A DNA stretch of 16,011 nt from an uncultured Oscillospiraceae bacterium (GTDB taxonomy: Bacteria; Bacillota; Clostridia; Oscillospirales; Acutalibacteraceae), in contig URGH01000060.1 in NCBI GenBank assembly GCA_900547305.1, forward strand, positions 1-16,011, read 5' to 3'. A model generated the notes under the pieces. The model saw only the letters and a program-made list of their open reading frames with translations. It did no database searches and had not been told where the DNA came from. The translations under genes were made by a program, and so were the position numbers. How positions within the stretch are numbered: the stretch's first letter is position 1; the number at the start of each line of letters is the position of its first letter. Below are positions 7,257 through 14,837 of the stretch, piece after piece.

Positions 7257-8248
7257 GCCGAAAGCACTCTAATATATCAATTTTTGTGCCGCACATAGGC
7301 TGCCCCAATAAATGCAGCTTTTGCAACCAGCGCTATATAACGGGCGCCTGCAAGGGCCCCGGTGCGGACGATGTGGGCGCGGCGGTAGCGGCGGCGCAAA
7401 GCAGTAAAAGCTACGACCCCGCCACCACCGAAATTGCCTTTTTCGGCGGCAGCTTTACCGCTATTAACCGCAACTATATGACCGACCTTTTAGAGGCGGC
7501 GGCGGTTTTTGTGCGCGCGGGTTTAGTGCGGGGAATCAGAATTTCCACCCGACCCGACGCGATAAATGAAGAAATACTAGGCATTTTAAAGGGCTACGGC
7601 GTGACGTCCATTGAGCTCGGCGCGCAGAGCATGAACGACCGCGTGCTTAAAATGAATAACCGCGGGCACACGGTAAAGGATGTTGAAAACGCCTCTGCCC
7701 TTATAAAACGGCACGGCTTTGAACTGGGGCTGCAAATGATGACGGGGCTTTACGGCGACAGTGATTCATCTGCAATTCATACCGCCGAAAAGCTTATTGC
7801 CCTGCACCCCGATACGGTAAGAATTTACCCCACCATAGTATTAAAGGATACCGATTTAGCCGCGCTTTACGCCGATAATATTTACAAGCCGCAAACGCTC
7901 GATAAAGCAGTTAAATTAGCATCCGAGCTTTACACTATGTTTGAAGAAAACGGTGTGAGGGTAATAAGGCTCGGGCTGCACTCAATTGAGGAGAAGGCGT
8001 ATATTGCAGGACCCTGGCACCCCGCGTTCAGCGAGCTTTGCCAATCGCAGATAATGCTGACGGGTGCGCTTAAAAGCCTTAAAGATAAAGGAAATTATAT
8101 AATTTATGTAGCCCCCGGGTGCGTTTCCAAAATGACGGGGCAGAAAAGGAAAAACCTTGTTTTCCTTGCGGGAAAAGGCTATAACTGCCGCGTAAGGGAG
8201 GATAAAGCCCTTACGGGACTTGATTTCAGAACAGAAAGAGAAGTGTGA
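7253..8248 (+). CDS. Radical SAM protein with Elp3-like core, function unknown
   Basis: The 331-residue product is a radical SAM enzyme: the [4Fe-4S] cysteines Cys17, Cys21 and Cys24 form CPNKCSFC (CX3CX2C), followed by FFGGSF (63-68, SAM binding), ISTRPDAI (97-104) and IELGAQSMNDRVLKMNNRGH (120-139). These segments resemble the core of Elp3-type proteins, which modify wobble uridines in tRNA. The GNAT acetyltransferase domain of true Elp3 is missing, and the cysteine spacing differs from Elp3. The C-terminal part has a conserved-looking AGPWHPAF (252-259) and an APGCVSKMTGQKRKN stretch (287-301) that I cannot assign. From memory, homologues sit between rnc and smc in other Clostridia. The place between RNase III and smc suggests an RNA-related role, but that is a guess. 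It overlaps rnc by four bases (ATGA). Confidence 0.88.
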   Translation: MSRKHSNISIFVPHIGCPNKCSFCNQRYITGACKGPGADDVGAAVAAAQSSKSYDPATTEIAFFGGSFTAINRNYMTDLLEAAAVFVRAGLVRGIRISTRPDAINEEILGILKGYGVTSIELGAQSMNDRVLKMNNRGHTVKDVENASALIKRHGFELGLQMMTGLYGDSDSSAIHTAEKLIALHPDTVRIYPTIVLKDTDLAALYADNIYKPQTLDKAVKLASELYTMFEENGVRVIRLGLHSIEEKAYIAGPWHPAFSELCQSQIMLTGALKSLKDKGNYIIYVAPGCVSKMTGQKRKNLVFLAGKGYNCRVREDKALTGLDFRTEREV

Positions 8249-8253
8249 CAAAA

Positions 8254-11200
8254 ATGCTGTTAAGCTCCATTCAGATACAGGGCTTTAAATCCTTTGCCGA
8301 TAAAACGGTACTCAAATTCGGCAAGGGCATAACCGCGGTTGTAGGCCCTAACGGCAGCGGCAAGAGTAATATATCCGACGCGGTGCGTTGGGTGCTCGGC
8401 GAGCAGTCTACCAAAAGTCTGCGCGGGCAGTCTATGGAGGATGTAATTTTCGGCGGCACCGAAACCCGCCGCCCGCACGGCTACTGCGAGGTCACGCTTA
8501 ATATAGATAATTCGGACAGAACCCTTAATTTCGATAACGATACCGTTGCCGTTACCCGCCGCTACTATCGCTCGCACGAGAGCGAGTACGCTATAAACGG
8601 CGTTTCGGTACGGCTTAAAGATATTCACGAGCTGTTTATGGACACGGGCCTTGGGCGCGACGGCTACTCTATGATAGGTCAGGGCAGAATTGATAATATA
8701 ATCAGTTCAAAATCGGATGAACGCCGCGATATTTTTGAAGAGGCGGCGGGAATTTCAAAATACCGTTACAGAAAGTTAGAAGCGGAAAGAAAGCTTACCG
8801 CCGCAGAGGATAACCTTTTAAGGCTGCACGATATTTCGGACGAGCTTGAGGCGCGCGTGGGTCCCCTTAAAGAGCAAAGCGCAAAGGCGCAGAAATTTTT
8901 GGAACTTTCCGACCGCAAAAAGGAGCTTGAAATAGGGCTTTGGATTCACACTCTGGATAATTCAAAGGAAACCTTGCGCGCGCAGGAAAGCAAAATTGCC
9001 GCCGCGCAGCTTGCCTACCGCGAAATTGATGAGGAATTGAGCAGCTTTGACCGCCGCTCAGAAGAAAACACGGCGTATTTTGCCCGCCTTACCTCGGATA
9101 TTGAGGGGGAGCGGCTTAATATTTCGCGCCTGAATGAGGAAATTCTCAAAAACGACGGCGCAATTACGGTTATTAAAAACGATATGGAGCACAACCGCCA
9201 GTCCTTTGAGCGCTTGCAGGCGGAGGCAGAGCAACTGGGCGTTTCGGACGCAGCAGCGGCAGAGGAAATTGAAAAAAGGCAAGCCGCGGCAGACGAGAAA
9301 AAGGCACAAAAGGCAGAGACAGAGCAAAAGCTCGCAGAGCTTGAAAAGCACCTTTCGGACCTGCTTACAAGCAGCGAGAATATATCCCGCAAAATAGAAA
9401 ACGAGGTTAAGCGCCTGAACGCTTTAACCGCCGAAAGCGCCGATAAACGCGTGGAAATGGTAACGGCGGAAAGCGCCGCCGAGGAGACCGTTGCCCGCCG
9501 CGAAAACGCGGGGCAGCAGATAGCGGAATACACGGAACAGCTTGATAAGCTGACAGAGGAATTTAACGAGACCCAAAAGCTGATACAGAATATTGAGGAA
9601 GAAATTATAAGCCGCCAAAACGCAGTAAAGGGCTATGAACTGCGGCTGACTTCTAAAAAAGAGGCTGCCGAGAAAATCAAGGCGGAGCTTGAAGAAAAGC
9701 GGCTTGACGCAGAGGAAAAGCGCCGCAGGGCGAAAATTCTGCGCGACCTTGAAAACAGTATGGAGGGGTTCAGCCACTCTGTAAAGGAAATTGTAAAGCA
9801 GGCGGAAACGGGTACGCTGCGCGGCATTTGCGGTCCGGTTTCAAAGCTTATAAGCGTGGAAAAGCAGTACGGCGTTGCGGTGGAAACCGCGCTTGCCGCT
9901 TCTATACAGAATATAATAGTTGAAACCGAGGCGGACGCAAAGCGGGCTATAGGCTATCTTAAATCCACCAGGGGCGGCAGAGCTACGTTTTTACCCGTAG
10001 CCACCATAAAATCGCGCGAGTTTAAAGAGCACGGCTTTGAAGATATGGCGGGCTATGTGGGCATTGCGAGCGACCTTGTGGAAACCGATAATAAATACCG
10101 CGAAATAATTAAATATCTGTTAGGTGCCGTTGTTGTGACAGAGGATATTGACTCCGCCGCGGCAATAGCAAAAAAATTCGGCTACCGCATAAAGGTTGTA
10201 TCTCTTGACGGGCAGATTGTAAACCCCGGCGGCTCGCTCACGGGCGGCTCGCTTACTAAAAACGCAGGGCTTATTAACCGCGCGGCGGATATAAAAGCCT
10301 TAGAGGACGCAGCCGAGAGCCTAAAGCAGAAAACAGCAGAGCTTGAAGAAAAGCTGCGGGAGGCGGAAGAAGCCGCTGCAGCGGTAAGCGCAGATATAAC
10401 TGCGGTGCGCGCGGAAATTACCACCGCCAATGAGGATAAAATAAGGGCGCTTGCAGAGCTGCGCCGAATAGGCGACCTTAAAACCGCCGCCGAAGGCGCA
10501 ATAAAGCAGCTGACCGCCGAAAAGGGCAGCTATGATGAAAAGCTTAAGCAGCTAAAGGAGACTGCCGCAGCGGCGGCAAGAGCCATTGCCGAGCTTGATA
10601 AGCAGAAAAATGAGGTTCAGGCAAGCGTAGCGGATATGACGGGCGGCAGGGATAATCTTAACGCTGACCGCGAGGAGTCAGCCGAGCAAATAACCGCCTT
10701 AAAGCTTAATATAATAGAAATGCAAAAGGATATTGAGGCGGCGGATAATTCGGTTGCGGCGCTTAAGGACTCGGTAAGCGGCAGGGCGCAAAGGCTTAAA
10801 TCCATTGACACGGAGACAGAGCAGCTGAATGTGGCAAACAGCGCTTTGGAGCAGAAAATACAGAATACCGAAAGCGCTACCGCGGCTTTAAGGGAGCAGA
10901 TAAAGCAATCGGAAACCAATATAAACGAAATGCTTGAAAAACGCGACCAAACCGAAAAAGCGGGCGTGGAGCTGCGCTCGGGCGAGCGCGAAAAAACCGC
11001 GCTGCGCGAAAAAACGGGCGGGGAATTAGCCCGCCTTACAGAGCGGCGCGAGGTAATGCTGCGCGAGTACGACGACGTTATAAAGCAGCTTTACGATGAA
11101 TACCAGCTTACCCGCAGCGAGGCTGAAAAAATAGGCGTTGCAATTGATAAGCCCGCAGAGGCTAAAAAGAGCCTTGCCGAAATTAAGGCTAAAATACGGT

Positions 11201-11832
11201 CGCTCGGCAGCGTTAATGTTTCGGCGATTGAGGAATATAAGGAGGTAAGCGAGAGGTACGAGTTTATGTCGGCACAGATAAACGACGTGGAGACCACCCG
11301 CGCCGAGCTGCACAAGCTCATAAACCAGCTTACCCACCAAATGCAGGATATTTTCACCGAGGGCTTCGGCAGGATAAACGAAAACTTCCGCAAGACCTTT
11401 ACCGAGCTTTTCGGCGGCGGCAGCGCAAGCCTTACCCTTTCCGACCCCGAAAACGTGCTTGAAAGCGGAATTGATATAAACGTTAAGCTGCCGGGCAAAA
11501 ACGTACCGAGCCTTGACGGACTTTCGGGCGGCGAAAAGGCGCTTATAGCCCTTTCAATATACTTTGCAATAATGCGCGTAAACGCGCCGCCGTTCTGCTT
11601 CTTAGACGAGGTTGACACCGCGCTTGACGATATAAACGTTGACCGCTTTGCCGATTATATGAAAAAATCGGGCTTTGCCACGCAGTTTATCTGCGTAACG
11701 CACCGCCGCGGCACTATGGAGGCGGCGGATATGCTTTACGGCGTTACAATGCAGGAAAAGGGCATAACAAAGCTGATTGAGCTGAACGTTGCGGAGCTTG
11801 AAAAAACGTTATTGCAGAACAAGGGCGCGTAA
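8254..11832 (+). CDS. smc: Chromosome segregation ATPase SMC
   Basis: SMC is the ATPase core of the bacterial condensin (SMC-ScpAB), which loads at parS/ParB sites and aligns chromosome arms. The 1192-residue product is full length. The N-terminal head has Walker A GPNGSGKS (31-38). Long coiled coils, rich in Glu, Lys and Ala, run from about 170 to 510 and 670 to 1010. Between them the hinge (about 519-670) ends with the glycine motif GGSLTGGS. The C-terminal head has the signature LSGGEKAL (1090-1097) and Walker B CFLDEVDTALDD with Glu1119 as catalytic base. ATG 8254 gives the usual N-terminus; GTG 8245, three codons earlier, overlaps the previous stop as GTGA and cannot be excluded, as the ribosome site (purine-rich 8232-8243) is weak. 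scpA and scpB are not nearby. No frameshift is seen. Confidence 0.97.
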   Translation: MLLSSIQIQGFKSFADKTVLKFGKGITAVVGPNGSGKSNISDAVRWVLGEQSTKSLRGQSMEDVIFGGTETRRPHGYCEVTLNIDNSDRTLNFDNDTVAVTRRYYRSHESEYAINGVSVRLKDIHELFMDTGLGRDGYSMIGQGRIDNIISSKSDERRDIFEEAAGISKYRYRKLEAERKLTAAEDNLLRLHDISDELEARVGPLKEQSAKAQKFLELSDRKKELEIGLWIHTLDNSKETLRAQESKIAAAQLAYREIDEELSSFDRRSEENTAYFARLTSDIEGERLNISRLNEEILKNDGAITVIKNDMEHNRQSFERLQAEAEQLGVSDAAAAEEIEKRQAAADEKKAQKAETEQKLAELEKHLSDLLTSSENISRKIENEVKRLNALTAESADKRVEMVTAESAAEETVARRENAGQQIAEYTEQLDKLTEEFNETQKLIQNIEEEIISRQNAVKGYELRLTSKKEAAEKIKAELEEKRLDAEEKRRRAKILRDLENSMEGFSHSVKEIVKQAETGTLRGICGPVSKLISVEKQYGVAVETALAASIQNIIVETEADAKRAIGYLKSTRGGRATFLPVATIKSREFKEHGFEDMAGYVGIASDLVETDNKYREIIKYLLGAVVVTEDIDSAAAIAKKFGYRIKVVSLDGQIVNPGGSLTGGSLTKNAGLINRAADIKALEDAAESLKQKTAELEEKLREAEEAAAAVSADITAVRAEITTANEDKIRALAELRRIGDLKTAAEGAIKQLTAEKGSYDEKLKQLKETAAAAARAIAELDKQKNEVQASVADMTGGRDNLNADREESAEQITALKLNIIEMQKDIEAADNSVAALKDSVSGRAQRLKSIDTETEQLNVANSALEQKIQNTESATAALREQIKQSETNINEMLEKRDQTEKAGVELRSGEREKTALREKTGGELARLTERREVMLREYDDVIKQLYDEYQLTRSEAEKIGVAIDKPAEAKKSLAEIKAKIRSLGSVNVSAIEEYKEVSERYEFMSAQINDVETTRAELHKLINQLTHQMQDIFTEGFGRINENFRKTFTELFGGGSASLTLSDPENVLESGIDINVKLPGKNVPSLDGLSGGEKALIALSIYFAIMRVNAPPFCFLDEVDTALDDINVDRFADYMKKSGFATQFICVTHRRGTMEAADMLYGVTMQEKGITKLIELNVAELEKTLLQNKGA

Positions 11833-11858
11833 AATATATTTCCGAAAGCAGGGTTAAA

Positions 11859-12767
11859 ATGGGATTTTTCAGTAAAATTAAGCAGGGTCTTCAAAAAACG
11901 AGGGACTCAATTGCAAACGGTGTAAACAGCGTTATAAACAGCTTTACCAAAATTGACGAGGAGCTGTTTGAGGAGCTTGAAGAAACGCTTGTAATGTCTG
12001 ATATAGGCGTAAACACGGCAGGCGAAATATGCGAAAAGCTGCGGCACAAAATAAAAGAAACGGGAGCGACCGACCCCAACGAAATTAAGGGTATGCTAAA
12101 GGAAATAATAGCTGAAATGCTGGGCGAAAACGAGGGGTTAAGGCTTGAAACCAAGCCCTCGGTAATACTGGTTATAGGCGTAAACGGCGTTGGCAAGACC
12201 ACCTCAATAGGCAAGCTGGCTTCACAGCTCAAGAAGGACGGCAAGACCGTGGTGCTCGGCGCGGCGGACACCTTCCGCGCGGCGGCTATTGACCAGTTAG
12301 GCATTTGGGCGGAGCGCGCGGGCGTTGCAATGGTGAAAAGCCTTGAAGGTACGGACCCCGCCTCGGTTGTGTTTGATACAATAGCCTCGGCTAAATCAAG
12401 GGGAGCGGACGTTATTATATGCGATACCGCGGGCAGGCTGCACAATAAGAAAAATCTTATGGATGAGCTTGCGAAAATATACCGCGTTATAGGCAGAGAG
12501 CTGCCCGATTCATCGGTTGAAACCTTGCTTGTGCTTGACGCGGCAACGGGGCAAAACGCAGTTAATCAGGCGCGCGAGTTTTCAAACGTTGCAAATATTA
12601 CGGGAATTATTTTAACAAAACTTGACGGAACGGCAAAGGGCGGTATAATAGTAGCTATAAAGAACGAGCTTGGCATACCGGTGAAATATGTCGGCGTGGG
12701 CGAGGGAATTGACGATTTGCAGCCCTTTGACGCAGCCGAATTTGCCGACGGAATTTTCGGGGAGTAA
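11859..12767 (+). CDS. ftsY: Signal recognition particle receptor FtsY
   Basis: FtsY is the SRP receptor GTPase that docks ribosome-nascent chain complexes to the membrane through Ffh. The 302-residue protein consists of the N domain (about 1-100) and the G domain: P-loop GVNGVGKTT (107-115), DTFRAAAIDQL (137-147), DTAGRLH (189-195), TKLDG (253-257) and the closing GVGEGIDDLQPF (279-290). The long acidic N-terminal domain of E. coli FtsY is absent, as is normal in Gram-positives; membrane contact probably uses the amphipathic first helix (MGFFSKIKQGLQKT). The gene starts 26 bases after smc, the longest gap in the array, with a modest AGGG ribosome site. ffh and ylxM, which often follow ftsY, are not here. 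The sequence for TKLDGTAKGG also contains a promoter-like match. Confidence 0.97.
   Translation: MGFFSKIKQGLQKTRDSIANGVNSVINSFTKIDEELFEELEETLVMSDIGVNTAGEICEKLRHKIKETGATDPNEIKGMLKEIIAEMLGENEGLRLETKPSVILVIGVNGVGKTTSIGKLASQLKKDGKTVVLGAADTFRAAAIDQLGIWAERAGVAMVKSLEGTDPASVVFDTIASAKSRGADVIICDTAGRLHNKKNLMDELAKIYRVIGRELPDSSVETLLVLDAATGQNAVNQAREFSNVANITGIILTKLDGTAKGGIIVAIKNELGIPVKYVGVGEGIDDLQPFDAAEFADGIFGE
12622..12649 (+). promoter_or_regulatory. Possible internal promoter ahead of rdgB
   Basis: TTGACG (12622-12627), 16 bases, then a perfect TATAAT (12644-12649) lie near the 3' end of ftsY, about 115 bases before rdgB. The boxes score 5/6 and 6/6 against the sigma-A consensus. The TTGACG comes from the codons of the conserved LDG motif, so coding constraint may explain it. 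If active it would drive rdgB-yhbY-nadD-yqeK as a sub-operon. Confidence 0.3.
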
Positions 12768-12770
12768 AAA

Positions 12771-13358
12771 ATGAAAATATTTATTGCAACCAAAAACCAC
12801 CATAAATTAGAAGAGCTTGAAAGAATTTTAAAGCCTATGGGCTTTGAGGTGCTAAGCGAAAACGACCTTGAAAGCCCGCTGCCCGAGGTTGAGGAAACGG
12901 GCAAGACCTACGAAGAAAACGCGCTTTTAAAAGCGTACTCGGGGCTAAATGTAACGGGCATTACGACCGTGGCGGATGATTCGGGACTGAGCGTGGATAT
13001 TCTTGACGGCGCGCCGGGGCTTTACTCTGCGCGGTATTCGGGCAGCGGCGCCACCTATTCTTCAAATAACGAAAAGCTTTTGGCGGCGCTGAAGGACGTG
13101 CCGAAGGATAAGAGAACCGCAACCTTTGTTTCAGCTATTGCCTGCGTTTTCCCCGACGGCAGAAAATTCACCGTAAGGGGCGAGTGCAAAGGCTTTGTGG
13201 CAGAGGAATGCCACGGCAGCGGCGGTTTCGGTTATGACCCGCTGTTTATATGCTCTGCGGGCTGCTACGCCGAAATGACGGCGGAGGAAAAGGACAGGGT
13301 AAGCCACCGCGGAAACGCCCTGCGGCTTTTTAAAGAAGAGCTTAAAAAATATATTTGA
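12771..13358 (+). CDS. rdgB: XTP/dITP diphosphatase (RdgB/HAM1 family)
   Basis: This enzyme hydrolyses the non-canonical nucleotides XTP, dITP and ITP to monophosphates, keeping deaminated purines out of DNA and RNA. The 195-residue product is of normal size and shows the family motifs in order: FIATKNHHKLEEL (4-16; nucleotide and phosphate binding), ETGKTYEENALLKA (42-55), VADDSGLSVD with Asp69/Asp70 (67-76), APGLYSARYSG (81-91), GGFGYDPLF (151-159) and SHRGNAL (178-184). It starts three bases after the ftsY stop; GGGGAG at the ftsY end supplies a ribosome site. The final TGA is followed after 14 bases by yhbY. Fusion of this gene to a yhbY-nadD-yqeK cluster differs from B. subtilis, where it lies elsewhere. 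Confidence 0.95.
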   Translation: MKIFIATKNHHKLEELERILKPMGFEVLSENDLESPLPEVEETGKTYEENALLKAYSGLNVTGITTVADDSGLSVDILDGAPGLYSARYSGSGATYSSNNEKLLAALKDVPKDKRTATFVSAIACVFPDGRKFTVRGECKGFVAEECHGSGGFGYDPLFICSAGCYAEMTAEEKDRVSHRGNALRLFKEELKKYI

Positions 13359-13372
13359 TTCGGAGAAGAAAA

Positions 13373-13666
13373 ATGTTAAACAGCAGACAAAGAGCACAAT
13401 TACGCGGGCTTGCAAACAGCCTTGATACAATTTTTCAGGTAGGAAAGGGCGGCGTTACCGAAAACACGGTAAAGCAGGTTGACGACGCGCTTGAGGCGCG
13501 CGAGCTTATAAAGCTGCGCGTGCTTGAAACAAGCCCGGTTTCCTCCCGCGAGGCGGCGGACGAAATTGCCGAAAAAACACATTCGGACGTGGTGCAGGTA
13601 ATAGGCACACGCTTTGTGCTTTACAGGGAAAGCCGCGATAACAAGCAAATAAGGCTTGTGAAATAA
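13373..13666 (+). CDS. yhbY: YhbY/YqeI family CRM-domain RNA-binding protein
   Basis: This small protein of 97 residues is made almost entirely of one CRM domain. Members associate with pre-50S ribosomal particles and are thought to act in ribosome assembly. The sequence begins LNSRQRAQLRGLANSL, carries the GxGG-type loop VGKGGVTENTV and ends with FVLYRESRDNKQIRL, all typical of the family. ATG 13373 is chosen over an upstream TTG (13355) because GGAGAAG (13362-13368) precedes it and the family starts there; the upstream codon overlaps the rdgB stop. The stop overlaps the nadD start by one base (TAATG). The yhbY-nadD-yqeK order is that of the yqeI-nadD-yqeK segment of B. subtilis. Confidence 0.93.
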   Translation: MLNSRQRAQLRGLANSLDTIFQVGKGGVTENTVKQVDDALEARELIKLRVLETSPVSSREAADEIAEKTHSDVVQVIGTRFVLYRESRDNKQIRLVK

Positions 13667-14259
13667 TGGGAATTACCGCAATTTTCGGCGGAACCTTTAA
13701 CCCGCCGCATATAGGGCATTACGAAATGCTGCGTTCGCTTGAAAACAACCCCGATATTGAAGAAATTATGCTGCTGCCCGACCGTATACCGCCGCATAAG
13801 GTGTGCGATTTTTTAGCGTCGGATACAGACCGCATAAATATGTGCAGGCTGCTTTCGGCGGATTTTAAAAAAGCCGCCCTTTGCCTTATAGAATTTGAGC
13901 GCGAGGGCAAAAGCTACTCTATTGATACGGTAAGGCTTTTAAAGCGGAAATACCCGCAGAAAAGTTTTGCGTTTGTGTGCGGCGGCGATATGCTTATATC
14001 ATTTGATAAGTGGTATAAATACGAGGAGCTTTTGCGGGAAATACCCTTTATAGTATTTCGGCGCGAGGGGTGCGACGGTGAGGAATTTGACCGCCGCGCG
14101 GAGTATTTTATATCGCTCGGGATGAATCTTACGGTACCTAAGGACAAAATACCCGACGTTTCCTCAACCTTTATAAGGAACAACGCGGAAAAGGCGCGGG
14201 AATATTTACCAAAACCTATTTATGAGTATATTAAAAACGGGGGAATTTACCGTGTGTGA
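13666..14259 (+). CDS. nadD: Nicotinate-nucleotide adenylyltransferase NadD
   Basis: NadD joins AMP from ATP to nicotinate mononucleotide, making deamido-NAD in the essential late stage of NAD synthesis. The 197-residue product has the nucleotidyltransferase signature GGTFNPPHIGH (8-18), the GGDMLISFDKWY segment (106-117), which contacts the pyridine nucleotide, and the C-terminal SSTFIR (166-171), the equivalent of ISSTxIR that binds ATP phosphates. The ATG shares its A with the yhbY stop and there is no strong ribosome site, so translation is probably coupled. The end overlaps yqeK by 8 bases. Length and motifs are complete. Confidence 0.96.
   Translation: MGITAIFGGTFNPPHIGHYEMLRSLENNPDIEEIMLLPDRIPPHKVCDFLASDTDRINMCRLLSADFKKAALCLIEFEREGKSYSIDTVRLLKRKYPQKSFAFVCGGDMLISFDKWYKYEELLREIPFIVFRREGCDGEEFDRRAEYFISLGMNLTVPKDKIPDVSSTFIRNNAEKAREYLPKPIYEYIKNGGIYRV
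14239..14244 (+). promoter_or_regulatory. Ribosome binding site deciding the yqeK start
   Basis: GGGGGA inside the nadD 3' end, seven bases before GTG 14252. The competing ATG at 14222 has no comparable purine-rich site in front of it. Confidence 0.65.
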
Positions 14260-14824
14260 AAATAAAACCGATTACGAGGCTTTAAAGCTTATTTTAAAGC
14301 AGCGGCTTAACGAAAAGCGGTATTATCATTCGCTGTGCGTGGCGGACGAGGCAAAGCGCCTTGCGGAAAAATACGGCGGAAACGCCGAAAAAGCGTATCT
14401 TGCGGGGCTTTTGCACGATATAACCAAAAATGCCCCCAAGGCTGAGCACTTGAAAATCTTCGCCGATTTTGGTATAATACCGAATGAAATAGAAAAGGGC
14501 GCCGAAAAGTTGTGGCATGCAATGTCGGGAGCGGCGTATGTAGAGCATATTTTGGGAATAAAGGACCCCGAAATTATTGACGCGATACGCTACCACACCA
14601 CGGCAAAGGCGAATATGTCGCTGCTCTCCAAAATTCTTTACCTTGCGGACTTTACGTCTGCCGACCGCGATTATGAGGATGTGGACGTAATACGGAAATA
14701 TGTGGACGAATCGCTCCAAAAGGCGTTTGTTTACGCTTTGCAGTATTCCATAAAGGATTTGGTGGAGCAGGCGCGCGCGGTGCATCTTGATACCGTGGCG
14801 GCATACAACGAAGCGGTGCTTTGA
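14252..14824 (+). CDS. yqeK: HD-domain diadenosine tetraphosphatase YqeK
   Basis: YqeK proteins are HD-domain phosphohydrolases; family members cleave Ap4A symmetrically to two ADP. The 190-residue product has the metal ligands expected of the family: His26 (HSLCVADEA), His55-Asp56 (AGLLHDITK), His89 (LWHAMSG), His115 (IRYHTTAKA) and Asp133 (YLADFTSADRD). GTG 14252 is chosen as start: GGGGGA (14239-14244) lies seven bases before it, and the product then begins where the family does. An ATG at 14222 would add ten residues and a 38-base overlap with nadD. Pairing with nadD is conserved in Firmicutes. In many of these genomes rsfS follows, but here a GH35 gene does. A strong promoter-like sequence lies within the gene (14450-14478). 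Confidence 0.93.
   Translation: MCENKTDYEALKLILKQRLNEKRYYHSLCVADEAKRLAEKYGGNAEKAYLAGLLHDITKNAPKAEHLKIFADFGIIPNEIEKGAEKLWHAMSGAAYVEHILGIKDPEIIDAIRYHTTAKANMSLLSKILYLADFTSADRDYEDVDVIRKYVDESLQKAFVYALQYSIKDLVEQARAVHLDTVAAYNEAVL
14450..14478 (+). promoter_or_regulatory. Near-consensus sigma-A-type promoter inside yqeK
   Basis: TTGAAA (14450-14455) is separated by exactly 17 bases from a perfect TATAAT (14473-14478), which is also preceded by TG at 14470-14471, one base before it (extended -10). That is 5/6, optimal spacing and 6/6 plus TGn. It is the best promoter match I found. A transcript would begin near 14485, within yqeK, and reach the GH35 start after about 350 bases. It overlaps the codons for LKIFADFGIIPNE, so function is inferred from sequence only. 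Confidence 0.45.
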
Positions 14825-14828
14825 AATC

Positions 14829-14833
14829 GGTGA
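14829..14833 (+). promoter_or_regulatory. Ribosome binding site of the GH35 gene
   Basis: GGTGA, complementary to the part of the 16S anti-Shine-Dalgarno that lies nearer the start codon, four bases before ATG 14838. The short spacing is what that register requires, so it supports this start. Confidence 0.55.
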
Positions 14834-14837
14834 AATT

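Noticed and set aside
9901..9920. Further TATAAT sequences, for example in smc (near 9912 and 10710), the radical SAM gene (8098) and topA (2175)
   Set aside because: None has a -35-like box at a suitable distance; they follow from frequent ATA and AAT codons.
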